DNA of 64,000 nucleotides from Bacteroidota bacterium (GCA_016706865.1 JADJIS010000003.1:496001-560000), one strand, 5' to 3'. Positions 18,312-28,690 are shown, numbered from the stretch's first letter. The notes: a model not told the origin generated them from the letters alone. Translations and numbers: made by a program.

Positions 18312-19811
18312 ATGAAAAATCGAATCTATCTTTTTACGGCAATACTTATTTGTATTTCTGTTCAGCTAAAGGCACAAACAAATACATTTCCATTATCGGG
18401 AAGTGTGGGAGTTGGAACTCTTTCACCAAATGGATCTGCAGCAGTTGAAGTAGTATCAACTACCCAAGGATTGCTTGCCCCGAGAATGACCAAAGTGCAA
18501 CGTGATGCAATTGTAGCACCTGCTACTGGTTTGTTAATATTTCAAACAAACGCCACTCCCGGATTTTACTTTTATACCGGTGCTGCATGGACACCAATTT
18601 CAAGCAAAGGAGCTAATACAAGTTTATCCAATTTGGTAAGCACTGCAATAAACCAGGCATTACTACCTAATGCTACCGGAACTCTTGATCTTGGAAGCTC
18701 TGCCATGCGTTGGGATGAAGGTTATATTAACACTTTGCGCTTTTCTGATGGAACATCCATGAACACAGCTGCAGTTGGCGGTGGAGGCGGAGTAGGAGGA
18801 AGTGGCACAACCAATTATCTTCCAAAATTTACCGGAACTACAACACTAGGTAATTCAGCTATTTACGAAAGTGCAGGATCAATTGGAATTGGAACTACAT
18901 CTCCTTCCTACAAAGTAGATGTAAGAACTACAGGAACTTCCACTTTAATGAATATATCAAAAGCATGGACCGGAACAGGGACTACAAACTTTCCTCTTTT
19001 ATTGGTAGGTAATACTTATACATTTGGATATGGAACTGGTATTCAGGCTGGTGGAGGCCAAACAGGTGTTAAAGGAACGGCATCGAATGGTGATCAAACC
19101 GGTTATGGTATTTACGGTCTAGGTTTTGGAGCTACGGGTGATACTTATGGTGTTTACGGAACGGCATCAACAACAGCAGGAACATCCTACGGTGTTTATG
19201 GAACCGTTACTGCCGGTTCAGGATGGGCTGGTTATTTTGTGGGAAAAGGATATTTTAGTGGTAATCTTGGATTAGGGGTTACATCTGCTGCCACAAGATT
19301 GCAAATAGACGGCGGAACTGACGCAGGTTTAGGATCTGGTGGATTTATTACAAATGGTTTAACAACCTCAACAAATCTTGTTCTCGACAACAATGAAATA
19401 ATGGCGAGAAATAATGGTGCTGCTTCCACACTTTATTTAAATAATGATGGAGGAAATATCAGCATGTGTTATTCAAGTGGAAGTGTAATGATAGGTGCAT
19501 CAGTTCCTGCAACAGGATATTTGTTCAGTGTGGATGGAAAGATCATGTGCGAAGAATTAAAAGTGCAAATGAGCGAAAGCTGGCCTGATTATGTTTTTGC
19601 AGATGAATATAAATTACCCTCTCTTTATGAACTGGAAAAACAAATTAAATTAAATAAACATTTACCCGGAATTCCTTCCGCAAAAGAAGTGGAAGCAAAT
19701 GGATTTGAAGTTGGCGAAATGCAGGCAAACATGATGGAGAAAATTGAAGAACTTACACTTTACATCATCCAATTGCAAAAACAAATAGACCAATTAAAAG
19801 ATCAGCAATAA
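18312..19811 (+). CDS. Secreted fibre-like protein with C-terminal trimerisation helix
   Basis: A predicted 499-residue exported protein. The frame is open from 18261, but ATG 18312 starts the signal peptide (MKNRIYLFTAILICISVQLKA). The body resembles phage-tail-fibre-like repeats of Bacteroidota: GSVGVGTLSPNGSAAVEV, GLLAPRMTKVQRDAI, a glycine-rich linker near residues 155-165, GSIGIGTTSPSYKVDVRTTG and YGVYGTASTTAG repeats. The end is a typical module (YKLPSLYELEKQIKLNKHLP, GIPSAKEVEANG, then a coiled coil MMEKIEELTLYIIQLQKQI). There is no type A sorting sequence, so export and anchoring differ from the neighbours. It probably shares a transcript with the M4 protease 27 bases downstream. Confidence 0.82.
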   Translation: MKNRIYLFTAILICISVQLKAQTNTFPLSGSVGVGTLSPNGSAAVEVVSTTQGLLAPRMTKVQRDAIVAPATGLLIFQTNATPGFYFYTGAAWTPISSKGANTSLSNLVSTAINQALLPNATGTLDLGSSAMRWDEGYINTLRFSDGTSMNTAAVGGGGGVGGSGTTNYLPKFTGTTTLGNSAIYESAGSIGIGTTSPSYKVDVRTTGTSTLMNISKAWTGTGTTNFPLLLVGNTYTFGYGTGIQAGGGQTGVKGTASNGDQTGYGIYGLGFGATGDTYGVYGTASTTAGTSYGVYGTVTAGSGWAGYFVGKGYFSGNLGLGVTSAATRLQIDGGTDAGLGSGGFITNGLTTSTNLVLDNNEIMARNNGAASTLYLNNDGGNISMCYSSGSVMIGASVPATGYLFSVDGKIMCEELKVQMSESWPDYVFADEYKLPSLYELEKQIKLNKHLPGIPSAKEVEANGFEVGEMQANMMEKIEELTLYIIQLQKQIDQLKDQQ

Positions 19812-19838
19812 TTTGAATTCATCTTTAAACTTTATCTT

Positions 19839-22145
19839 ATGAAAAAGTTATTAATAACAGGATGTTTTTTGTTGGTCTGTATCATAACATCAACAAAAGC
19901 ACAAAATGTATCCAGAGAAGATCTGCAGAATAAAAAATACAGCTTGTATCTTCATCCGGAAAGCACACCAGGCTGGATAGAATTCAGGAGGGATGCACCC
20001 TACACGGCAGATGCACTATTTAAACAACAACCTGATATGTTTGGTATGAAGGGCGACGATGAAATGCGTATACTTAAAACCAATACCGATCTTGCCGGAA
20101 ATAAACACTATAAATACGCGCAATTTTATAAAGGAATTCGTGTGGAAGGTATAGAACATATCACCCACGAAAGAAATGGAAAAATTCACCTCGCAAATGG
20201 TTATTTTGTAAACGATCTGCAATTAAATGTAAGTCCGGATATTTCTTCCCAGCGCGCCATTGAAATTGCATTGGCAAATTTTCCCGCAGAAAAATATATG
20301 TGGCAGGATGCTGAAAAAGAAAATTCTTTTAAAACAAAAAAGAAAGATGTCAATGCAACACTTTATCCAACTCCGGAATTATTGATCGTGAAAAAAAATG
20401 TGAAAGGAGAAATGAAAGCGGATAATTATGTATTGGCGTATCGCATGTATGTTTTTGCCATTCTGCCATATATTGCAGAGTATGTTTATGTGGATGCACA
20501 TAGTGGTGAAATTATCAGAACAAAAAGTTTGGATGTAACATGTAATCCATCAACAATAGGAACAACTTTTAATGGCGATCAAACTGTAAATACAGATTAT
20601 AGAACAGAAGATTGCGGAAGTGGTGGTGATGAAAGTACAGATTATTTTTCCATCGATGACTGTAATCCTTCTACGGAAATTAAAAGTTATTATTCTGCCT
20701 CCTATGGTACGTTTTATTATGGTGATGATTGGCTAATATGCGATAACGATAATGATTGGGAAGATTGGGTATCCGGTTCTAATAGGATGGTGCTCACTAC
20801 ATTATGGTCGGTTAAACGAGCATATACCTATTACGTAAATAATCATGGTCATTACAGTTTCGATGGCAGCGACGGATTAATTGATGCATTTAATAATAAA
20901 ACATATTTTGATGATGACGATAATCCGTATTGCACCAATGCAAATTATACGAATATCATTGATAACCTGAATTTCGGGAGCGGAAACGATTGTGAGGAAG
21001 GATCATCTGATGATTATAATACACTCGATATTGTAGGACATGAATATACGCATGGAGTAATTGAATACGCACATTTTGATGCATTGGATTATTCGGAAGA
21101 AAGTGGTGCATTAAACGAATCGTTTGCAGATATTTTCGGTGAAATGGTGGAATATTATGTGGAAGGTGGAACATTAAGTTGGTTAATGGCTGAAGACAGA
21201 GGTGCAATTCGTTCTTATTCTGATCCTAATGATTATGGTGATCCTGATACGTATTTAGGTGATAATTGGGCAAGTTTAGATGGTGATGATAATGGAGGAG
21301 TGCACACAAATAGCGGTGTTCAAAATCATATGTTTTATTTGTTGAGTGAAGGTGGTGAAGGTACAAATGATCATGGTGTTGATTATCTGGTGGAAGGAAT
21401 TGGTTATGATCATGCACGTGATATTGCCTGGCATGCGATGATGAATTATTTAAACAGTGATGATGGTTATTTAATTGCGAGAAGCGCGTGGATACAATCT
21501 GCTATTGATCTTTTTGGCAGTTGTTCTCAAGAGGTGATTTCTGTGGGCCAAGCATTTCAGGCAGTGGGTGTAACTTATTATACAAGTTATGATCTGGCGC
21601 AAATGTGTGGTACGTATATTTTATCCGGATTTATTGATGCTACTTATGGAATTGAAAATTCAACATTGTTCTTTGGAGGTTTTATCGGCGATTGTGTAAC
21701 TACAGTGAATTCAACAGCAATAGTAACTTTAGAATCCGGATATTATGTAAATCTCAATCCCGGTTTTGAAGCCAAATCAGGTTGCACATTTGTAGCAATG
21801 ATCGATGAATGTGAAGTAAGTGAATATGATCCGGATGATCTGAGAACTGCTTCAGAACAAACACCTGAAACAGAAAGTGAAGAATTATCATCCATTAATA
21901 TTTATCCAAATCCTGCAAATACAGAAATAAAAATTGAATTTGATCTTGCTGATCTATCTGCAGTTGATATCACCTTATTTGATATTTCCGGAAGACAGAT
22001 CGCAATTTGGAAACAAAATGAAATATTGGATGCAGGGAATCATAATTTTGAATTTAACACCTCCGAATTATTATCCGGTATTTATTTCTGCAGCATAAAA
22101 ACAAATGATGGTATTTCAACAAACAAATTTGTAATACAACATTGA
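19839..22145 (+). CDS. M4-family (thermolysin-like) metalloprotease with T9SS sorting domain
   Basis: Secreted zinc endopeptidase of 768 residues. The signal peptide (MKKLLITGCFLLVCIITSTK) is followed by an FTP/PepSY-like propeptide to about residue 240 (YKGIRVEGIEHITHERNGKI; ILPYIAEYVYVDAHSGEII). The catalytic domain has HEYTH with zinc ligands H401 and H405 and catalytic E402, and the third ligand E427 in GALNESFAD. GVHTNSGVQNHMFYLLSEGG is the family's downstream block, and DHARDIAWHAMM is its catalytic His region. A ~60-residue spacer precedes a type A sorting domain (INIYPNPANTEIKIEF ... STNKFVIQH). A terminator follows at 22191. Confidence 0.95.
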   Translation: MKKLLITGCFLLVCIITSTKAQNVSREDLQNKKYSLYLHPESTPGWIEFRRDAPYTADALFKQQPDMFGMKGDDEMRILKTNTDLAGNKHYKYAQFYKGIRVEGIEHITHERNGKIHLANGYFVNDLQLNVSPDISSQRAIEIALANFPAEKYMWQDAEKENSFKTKKKDVNATLYPTPELLIVKKNVKGEMKADNYVLAYRMYVFAILPYIAEYVYVDAHSGEIIRTKSLDVTCNPSTIGTTFNGDQTVNTDYRTEDCGSGGDESTDYFSIDDCNPSTEIKSYYSASYGTFYYGDDWLICDNDNDWEDWVSGSNRMVLTTLWSVKRAYTYYVNNHGHYSFDGSDGLIDAFNNKTYFDDDDNPYCTNANYTNIIDNLNFGSGNDCEEGSSDDYNTLDIVGHEYTHGVIEYAHFDALDYSEESGALNESFADIFGEMVEYYVEGGTLSWLMAEDRGAIRSYSDPNDYGDPDTYLGDNWASLDGDDNGGVHTNSGVQNHMFYLLSEGGEGTNDHGVDYLVEGIGYDHARDIAWHAMMNYLNSDDGYLIARSAWIQSAIDLFGSCSQEVISVGQAFQAVGVTYYTSYDLAQMCGTYILSGFIDATYGIENSTLFFGGFIGDCVTTVNSTAIVTLESGYYVNLNPGFEAKSGCTFVAMIDECEVSEYDPDDLRTASEQTPETESEELSSINIYPNPANTEIKIEFDLADLSAVDITLFDISGRQIAIWKQNEILDAGNHNFEFNTSELLSGIYFCSIKTNDGISTNKFVIQH

Positions 22146-22190
22146 TCACACCTTAATGATATTCGCCCAATAAGCGGATAGGTTTGAAAT

Positions 22191-22222
22191 CCTGCCTCGT
22201 TAGTTCGGGGCAGGTTTTTTTG
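22191..22222 (+). terminator. Intrinsic terminator after the M4 protease gene
   Basis: CCTGCC and GGCAGG arms with loop TCGTTAGTTCGG, followed by seven T. About 45 bases after the stop codon. Confidence 0.85.
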
Positions 22223-22223
22223 T

Positions 22224-22310
22224 GGAAATAGGAAGTAGGACATAGGAAATAGGATACAGGATGTTGGACTTGATATGGGACATTGGAAAAATGATATAGG
22301 ACTTAGATTG
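22224..22310. repeat. TAGGAAG/TAGGACA heptamer tract
   Basis: A degenerate seven-base tract (GGAAATAGGAAGTAGGACAT and relatives) directly after the terminator; from about 22310 to 22480 the DNA is AT-rich with no recognised feature. Confidence 0.75.
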
Positions 22311-22484
22311 ATTTTACCTCAAAGTATTCATACGGTCTTAAATTGCCAATCATTTTATTAACTTGTCTTTTATATTTTACCATATAGACCCAAGTTGATT
22401 TTGAAATTATCATCCTATTTGTATCATTTCATCAATATTTTTTATCTTTTAAATCCACCCGATCCATGTCGTAGTAGGTTGGGT

Positions 22485-22538
22485 AAATAAAAACCCGGCT
22501 CCATCTAGCGACTTTACCGGGTATCCCCATGAAAACAC
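22485..22538 (-). terminator. Minus-strand terminator preceded by conserved 17-bp motif
   Basis: On the minus strand, 15 bases after the stop of the gene ending at 22554, the motif GTGTTTTCATGGGGATA (22538-22522) leads straight into the stem ACCCGG..CCGGGT (22522-22493) and a T-rich tail. The identical 17-bp motif precedes an unrelated stem at 45.4 kb. Confidence 0.8.
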
Positions 22539-22553
22539 AATCTTTATAATAAT

Positions 22554-24917
22554 TTATTCTTTTACAAATTTTACACTTACATCTCCATCTTGCGTTTTAA
22601 TTTTCAACAAATAAATACCAGATGTAAATATACTTACATCAATTTCTACTGGTGATGTTACGCTATCATCCATCCACAAAATTTGCCCCGAAATATTCAT
22701 GATCACAATAGTCGATTTCTCATATCCCGTATATTCAACAAATAAAATATTCTCCGTCGGATTCGGATAAACTTTGATCGAATTTAAAATAGTTTCGTTT
22801 ATCGCCAATCCCTCGTCAATCAATTCATTACAATCATCATCAATACCATTTAGTATCTCTTCTGCACCGGGATAAACGAAAGGATTGGTGTCATCGCAGT
22901 CAGAATCATCATCCACAAAACCATCTGGAATTTCGCAGGAGAGTGAATCAACGTTTATGTTTCCATAATTATCTGAATCAGCATCTTCGAAAGAATGAAT
23001 ATATGAGAGATTGTCGTCAATAATTCCATCACAATCATTGTCAAGATAGTCGCAGATTTCTATTGCGCCCGGGTAAATTAGATTGTTGGTATCATTGCAG
23101 TCGGTTGAATCAAAAACGTATCCTGCAATTATTTCTAAACAAGAAATGATAAATATATCTGCATTGCCAAAATTATCTGCATCTGCATCCACATAAAAGG
23201 TGTTGACCGTTAATCCCTCATCAATAGCCAGATTGCAGTTGTCATCAATATCGTTGCATATCTCGATTGCAAGAGGGTTTATTTCTGCATTCATATCATT
23301 GCAGTCTGTATTGTCGATCACATATCCGATTAAAGTATAACATGATAATGAATCAAGAAAGGGATCGCCAAATTCATCAGAATCGTTATCTAAATACCAG
23401 GTTGCAAATATTGCATCTTCATCAATTAAACCATTGCAATTATCATCCATTGTATTACAGATGTCTGTTGCGAAGGGAAATATTAATTCGTTTGTATCAT
23501 CGCAATCGGTACTGTCTGAAACGTATCCAATTGGCAAACTGCATGCGAGTGAGTCATTAAATACATCTCCAAAACCATCTAAATCATTATCCGCGAAGTA
23601 TATTTGTTCAATACAATTTCCTTCTAATTTAACCACCCAAAAATCTGATTCCCCATGATTAAAGGTTACATCAAAATCATCGGAATATGCAAAGCCAGCT
23701 ATTATAATTCCATCATCGGAGGTAATTTCAATACTTTTGGGAATTTCCGTTTTAGTTCCACCCAATGTTTTTTCCCATATTATTTCACCTGCAGTATCAA
23801 TATTGCATAACCAATAATCAGCATAAAAATAGCTTCCATGATGAAGCGTTACATTTCCATCGCTGGATCCAGAAGATCCTGAAACGATATAATTACCATC
23901 TATCAACTGCTTTAATGAAAAGCCTTGATCAGTTTTTGAACCTCCATAAGTCTTTTGCCACACTATTTCACCCAAAGTATTAGTTTTGACCACCCAATAG
24001 TCTGAAAACCCTCCATGAAAACTGCTTACATCACCATTATTTGAGCGAGTCCACCCACAGATAATGAAACCATTATCTTGAGTTTGCAGGCATGATTGTC
24101 CATAGTCCTCCTCAGAACCTCCACAAGAATTTTCCCATTCAATTTCACCTTCCGGATTTAATTTTAAGAGCCAGAAATCGGATAAACCTTGATTAGTGCT
24201 AACATCGAAATTATTTGAAAATGAATGTCCAATTACAATATATCCGCCATCTATAGTTTGTTTAATATCTTTCGCTTCATCGTCCAATGTACCTCCATAG
24301 GAACTCTCCCATTCCAGATTACCAATGTTGTCCATTTTTATTACCCATAAATCACTTGTACTGGCTGGACCATGATGGTTAGAAATATCACCATCATTAG
24401 ATCGGGAATCACCAGCAAGAATAAAACCACCATCACTGCTTTGTAATATACTAGCTCCAATATCAGGCCCAGATCCGCCAAACGAACTTTCCCATTCTAT
24501 ATTCCCATTCTCATCAAGTTTAACGACCCAACAATCAGCGCCACCATTATTTATCGTCACGTCCCCATCATTTGAATAAGTATATCCTGTAAAAATATAT
24601 CCACCGTCATTAGTTAAGGCAATAGATCTTGCATATTCACTCAAACTGCCACCATACGATTTTTCCCACTCAATAATGCCTAAATTGTCAACTTTTACAA
24701 CCCAACAATCTGAGTTTCCATAATTTATACTGACATCACCATCAGTTGAGCTACTAGATCCAAATATTACATAGCCACCATCATTTGTTTGTTTAATACA
24801 ATTGGTATCTTCAAAATCACTTCCACCATATGTTGCTTGCCATTCTATTTCGGGGGCCTGAGCAGGGGCATAAATAAAGAAAAGTAATGAACCTAAAACT
24901 AATAAAATTTTATGCAT
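22554..24917 (-). CDS. T9SS cargo with YGGS/DGGYI propeller-type repeats and four MopE-like motifs
   Basis: A 787-residue secreted protein and diverged paralogue of the one at 4428-6572 (compare its start AQAPEIEWQATYGGS with AQAPAIEWQNTIGGS). About seven repeats of ~60 residues read EWE.SYGGS..D...SI.QT.DGGYI..G.S.SNDGDVS.N.G..D.WVVK. These are followed by four tandem MopE-type units (Y.D.D.DGFGD....L.C..P.GYV.D.TDCDDTN..I.P.A.EICN..DDNCNG.IDE), rich in Asp and with paired Cys, likely calcium-binding. The type A sorting domain is IKVYPNPTENILFVEYTGYE ... VSVKFVKE. Ligand unknown. Transcription ends at the terminator described at 22485-22538. Confidence 0.9.
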   Translation of the reverse strand: MHKILLVLGSLLFFIYAPAQAPEIEWQATYGGSDFEDTNCIKQTNDGGYVIFGSSSSTDGDVSINYGNSDCWVVKVDNLGIIEWEKSYGGSLSEYARSIALTNDGGYIFTGYTYSNDGDVTINNGGADCWVVKLDENGNIEWESSFGGSGPDIGASILQSSDGGFILAGDSRSNDGDISNHHGPASTSDLWVIKMDNIGNLEWESSYGGTLDDEAKDIKQTIDGGYIVIGHSFSNNFDVSTNQGLSDFWLLKLNPEGEIEWENSCGGSEEDYGQSCLQTQDNGFIICGWTRSNNGDVSSFHGGFSDYWVVKTNTLGEIVWQKTYGGSKTDQGFSLKQLIDGNYIVSGSSGSSDGNVTLHHGSYFYADYWLCNIDTAGEIIWEKTLGGTKTEIPKSIEITSDDGIIIAGFAYSDDFDVTFNHGESDFWVVKLEGNCIEQIYFADNDLDGFGDVFNDSLACSLPIGYVSDSTDCDDTNELIFPFATDICNTMDDNCNGLIDEDAIFATWYLDNDSDEFGDPFLDSLSCYTLIGYVIDNTDCNDMNAEINPLAIEICNDIDDNCNLAIDEGLTVNTFYVDADADNFGNADIFIISCLEIIAGYVFDSTDCNDTNNLIYPGAIEICDYLDNDCDGIIDDNLSYIHSFEDADSDNYGNINVDSLSCEIPDGFVDDDSDCDDTNPFVYPGAEEILNGIDDDCNELIDEGLAINETILNSIKVYPNPTENILFVEYTGYEKSTIVIMNISGQILWMDDSVTSPVEIDVSIFTSGIYLLKIKTQDGDVSVKFVKE

Positions 24918-25166
24918 AATAAGTGGTTTAAGAGTAATAAAATTACAGACCTTTAGTGATATTTCCTAATAAAATAATTGGTTTTTTATTTTTCGATAAG
25001 GAATTTAATATAATTTTCTAGTTAAAAATTTGGAATTTAAAATTAAAAATACTAGATTTCGTTTTAATTGGAACCAATTCCCATATTCCCGATCTAGACG
25101 AGACTTTCCTTGTTCCAATTCGTAATCTATTAAACTCACTCACCATATGGTGGTAAATGACTTATT

Positions 25167-27977
25167 ATGAAAAACTCTAAAATTGAGTTTTGGAGCCTCA
25201 GTGCTACCCAAGCTCGTTTAATTACAATTTCGCTGTTGTTATTTTTAATGCTTAATATAACTGCAAATAGTAAACACTTTATTGTTGGTGACAATAATGT
25301 ATTATCTATTATACCTTTACCTGATACTTTATATGAAGATTCAACGGCTGCTTTTATTTCAGGTGATACTGTTGAGACATATTTGGATGGGCCTAATGAA
25401 GTCCATGTTTTGTTTAGTGATACAATCACAATTCCAGACAGTTTGGTGGAAAATCTGTGGTTATTTACTGATAACCAACCCTTGATAAGGATTGAGTTAG
25501 CCCATAATAATGGTGAGGTGGAAAAAGGGTTATTTGGAATAAATATTTCTGGAATGTTTGAAGAAGGGTTAGCAAAGCCTGGTGATTTAACTAAGTATGA
25601 TTTAGATCCTGATCCTTGGGATTATTTGAGTGATTTAAAACCATCGGTTCTGAGATTTCCAAGTGGCGCCGGAAGTAAGTTTATGCAACTGCTAGGAGTT
25701 AGTGCTGGCGGAACCAATGTTTTTAAAGGATATGGTTATGATATAGATGAAATTCTTCCGTACTATGATAAAACTAACCTCTTTATGAATGAAGTCCTCT
25801 ATTCTGAAATCTTAGATGATTTAGATGATAATGGACTGTGCGATGCTTGTGGAGAGTGGATGGACCTAACTTTTAAAAAAGATTTAGAAGGCGTTTTTAA
25901 AAAATGGGACGAACAAGAATTTTTTAATGCCTCTGGACTTGCTCTTTGGCAGCAAAATGATTTGGCCATAAACCAGTTCATTGATTTAATTGATAAAATC
26001 GAAACTGATAATATTGCCACCGGCCACATAGTGGATGTTATTGTATGCTTAGATATATTGAACACCACAGCAACTGAGGCAGTGGAGATAGTTGAATATT
26101 TACGTAGTAACAATAAGCATAATGTAAATGTAGTTGCGGTTGAATTAGGGAATGAGGTTATGGCAAAATTCTTCCGGCAAGCTATGTTTTTTAAGGGATT
26201 TGACTACTATTATGATTATATAAATGGTGGTAATTACTCGGGCCTTCCTGGTACTTTCGATATTTCTGATGCGGTTCCTACCGATGTATTAGGAGATCAT
26301 AATTTTATTAGTGCACTAAAATCTGCATCGAGTATAAATGACATAGTAAAAATAGGCTTACCAGGTGCAAATTTACCAAATTGCGGTTTTTATCCATTTA
26401 AAACGGATCCTGAAGAAACGGATCAGGACGTATTTGAGATGTTAGGAATTGGTGACCCTTGTACATATCCTGAATGGAACACAGATATGCTTGATAATTA
26501 CGATGACGTAATTACTACGGATTTTGTTTCCAGATATGCGTTTGATGCAATTGTAATACACCCATACTACACTGCAACAAATACACATGATCCAATTGAA
26601 TTTATTAATACTAATTGGGGAGGAATATTGATACCAGAATATCCCGAGGTTTGTTTAGATGGTAATGATGGAACTGAAATATTAAATTATTATATAGGAC
26701 AAGATCCATGGGATTATGTCACTATGGACACCAGATTACAATGTGCCTTTGAAGGATTAGTCGGGGTGGGTTTATTAGATGGCAACTTTAAAGAGTTTAT
26801 TAAAATCCGCTACAACGATGCATATGAAAAACATGCAGAGGAACTTTTATTCGAGGATACGGATACCGATCCGGATAATAAGGAAATTTGGACTACTGAA
26901 TGGAATTTTCAGGACAGCGAAGAAAATGCGACTGGAATTGAAAAAGATTTTTATGGGGTGGCGACCAACAGCTTTGTTCACGCGGAGTTGTTGCAGGAAT
27001 GGTTTTTAAAAAATGTTAAAGCAAACTTTGACCCGCATTTCAGAGACAATTTTTTCACATATGCCACATTACAAAATTACATGGGAACTACGGGTATTAG
27101 TTTGCTAACTCCATCCAAATTGCGCGATCAAGTTGAATTAGGGCTAGAGGACGTTGTAGACTGCGACGATGATGAATTGGGAAATTATTATGTTCCTAAA
27201 ACAACATATCATGAAATGGATCTATTAAAAGAAATTTCAAGTAATGATCTAAATTTCCTAAAATCCACAACAACAATGTACTCAGGAAATATAAATCAAC
27301 CACCAACAGTATTTATTCCAGGCCCTGCGCCAGCTTTAGCTAATCAAGATGTTTATGTGTATTTTACTAATGTTAAAGATGACTATCAAATTTATTGCAT
27401 TGATCCGGGTACTTTAGGACAAATATTCACTCCAGATTTGGAAATTGAATTAGATTTTGATGATATAACAGTTTTTTCAATTGAAGCAGATCAGCTGTAT
27501 TCAAATTCTGGGACCAGTACACTATTTTCTATTAATGATCACTATGATGTTTGTGATGAATTAGAACCAAACATGTTTGAAATTAATGGCCTAACATCTT
27601 ATGTTGGAAACGTAAGTTGTCCTGGTGGATGGGGTGTGGATGGTGGTGTTTGCGTTAGAGTAAATGCTTATAGCACAGGATATTTCATTATTCCATATGA
27701 TGCTGAACTAAGAATAGGTGAGGTGCAGGATTTATTTATGATTTACCCTAACCCTGCTTCCACACATTTTATTGTTCAGCAGATGGATATTGAAATACAA
27801 GATCTGCAAAGCATGCAGGTTGAAATATATAACATCTATGGTGGGTTAATTCAAAAAGTTACTGCTGAGGAAGGTCAATCAATAGATATATCTCAACTAC
27901 CTGTGGGAGTGTATACAGTTTTAATTGGAAGTGAAGGAAATAACCCTGAAACTGAAACTTTAATTAAAATGAAATAG
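25167..27977 (+). CDS. Secreted clan GH-A-like glycosidase candidate with T9SS sorting domain
   Basis: A 936-residue protein with an N-terminal hydrophobic export segment (residues ~18-35). Residues ~120-640 look like a TIM-barrel glycosidase of clan GH-A: LRFPSGAGSKF after an early strand, VVAVELGNEVMAKF (candidate acid/base Glu following Asn), FDAIVIHPYYTATN, and NKEIWTTEWNFQ (candidate nucleophile Glu). The layout recalls GH39/GH51/GH79-type enzymes, but I cannot assign a family. The region to about residue 850 is beta-rich. A type A sorting domain (FMIYPNPASTHFIVQQ ... ETETLIKMK) ends it. It is divergent from the preceding minus gene across 250 AT-rich bases. Confidence 0.78.
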   Translation: MKNSKIEFWSLSATQARLITISLLLFLMLNITANSKHFIVGDNNVLSIIPLPDTLYEDSTAAFISGDTVETYLDGPNEVHVLFSDTITIPDSLVENLWLFTDNQPLIRIELAHNNGEVEKGLFGINISGMFEEGLAKPGDLTKYDLDPDPWDYLSDLKPSVLRFPSGAGSKFMQLLGVSAGGTNVFKGYGYDIDEILPYYDKTNLFMNEVLYSEILDDLDDNGLCDACGEWMDLTFKKDLEGVFKKWDEQEFFNASGLALWQQNDLAINQFIDLIDKIETDNIATGHIVDVIVCLDILNTTATEAVEIVEYLRSNNKHNVNVVAVELGNEVMAKFFRQAMFFKGFDYYYDYINGGNYSGLPGTFDISDAVPTDVLGDHNFISALKSASSINDIVKIGLPGANLPNCGFYPFKTDPEETDQDVFEMLGIGDPCTYPEWNTDMLDNYDDVITTDFVSRYAFDAIVIHPYYTATNTHDPIEFINTNWGGILIPEYPEVCLDGNDGTEILNYYIGQDPWDYVTMDTRLQCAFEGLVGVGLLDGNFKEFIKIRYNDAYEKHAEELLFEDTDTDPDNKEIWTTEWNFQDSEENATGIEKDFYGVATNSFVHAELLQEWFLKNVKANFDPHFRDNFFTYATLQNYMGTTGISLLTPSKLRDQVELGLEDVVDCDDDELGNYYVPKTTYHEMDLLKEISSNDLNFLKSTTTMYSGNINQPPTVFIPGPAPALANQDVYVYFTNVKDDYQIYCIDPGTLGQIFTPDLEIELDFDDITVFSIEADQLYSNSGTSTLFSINDHYDVCDELEPNMFEINGLTSYVGNVSCPGGWGVDGGVCVRVNAYSTGYFIIPYDAELRIGEVQDLFMIYPNPASTHFIVQQMDIEIQDLQSMQVEIYNIYGGLIQKVTAEEGQSIDISQLPVGVYTVLIGSEGNNPETETLIKMK

Positions 27978-28004
27978 AAGAATAAATTTGATAAATCAAA
28001 AACA

Positions 28005-28046
28005 TTCAACAACCCGCTAAATTTTAAAGGCGGGTTGTTGAATAAT
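28005..28046 (+). terminator. Long GC-rich stem, probable terminator
   Basis: TTCAACAACCCGC (28005-28017) pairs perfectly with GCGGGTTGTTGAA (28030-28042) over 13 bp. It lies about 30 bases after the glycosidase stop. The trailing T tract is poor (AATAATTTAAAA), so it may act as a stabiliser or factor-assisted terminator. From 28047 to 28260 I see only AT-rich DNA. Confidence 0.7.
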
Positions 28047-28260
28047 TTAAAAAAAATCCTTTTGGGAGGAAGATGAATATAAATCCCAGATTTATTTTAG
28101 GACATATAAAATCTACATGAAATCATAGTTGAATCCCAAAACGATCAATCTGCAACTATTTTTAGTTTTTTATCAAATGCAATTTTAGAATTGAATCAAG
28201 TTAAAACTATAAGGCCGACTTTATTTAAGAAATCAGTTGAAACTTAATTATTAAATTTGT

Positions 28261-28674
28261 TCATGTTGATGTAAATTGAAATCGTTCGATTTGTTCAATA
28301 CAATTTTTATAAAGTCTTCCAGACAATTCATTATTCTGAAATGGAAATGCAGGAAGAAGAAACCATTCAGCATCAATTTTAGCTTTTGCAAGCGCCATTC
28401 TAGACTCATCTATGTATTCACGTATGATTTGGAGATAAGTAACCCAATAAATAAGTAAAACTGGATAGAGAGGTAGAAACTCAATATTTATAGGGGTAAA
28501 TTCTGCTTTATAAATTCCCTTTTCAAACTCAACAATTCTATCACTGTGAAATATTGCAGTATTAATTGTTATCAAACCAAAAGACTTTGGTTCTTCGTCA
28601 AAATAAAGCTGTTCAAATGCTTTATTGTGAGATCCATATATCCAAATCTTCGAATTTTCGCACTTCTCTCCCCC
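28261..28674 (-). pseudogene. Probable 5'-truncated gene remnant, unknown family
   Basis: The frame is open on the minus strand from an upstream TAG (28675-28677) down to the stop at 28261. The first ATG is at 28575, yet the codons before it also look protein-like (ENSKIWIYGSHNKAFEQLYF, then DEEPKSFG), with no ATG or convincing alternative start in that part. The 104 residues after the ATG have a balanced composition with helices (VTYLQIIREYIDESRMALAK). I read this as a gene whose 5' end was lost or replaced by the region upstream of groES; a short intact protein from 28575 remains possible. Family not recognised. Confidence 0.5.
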
Positions 28675-28690
28675 CTAAAACCTTCATTTA

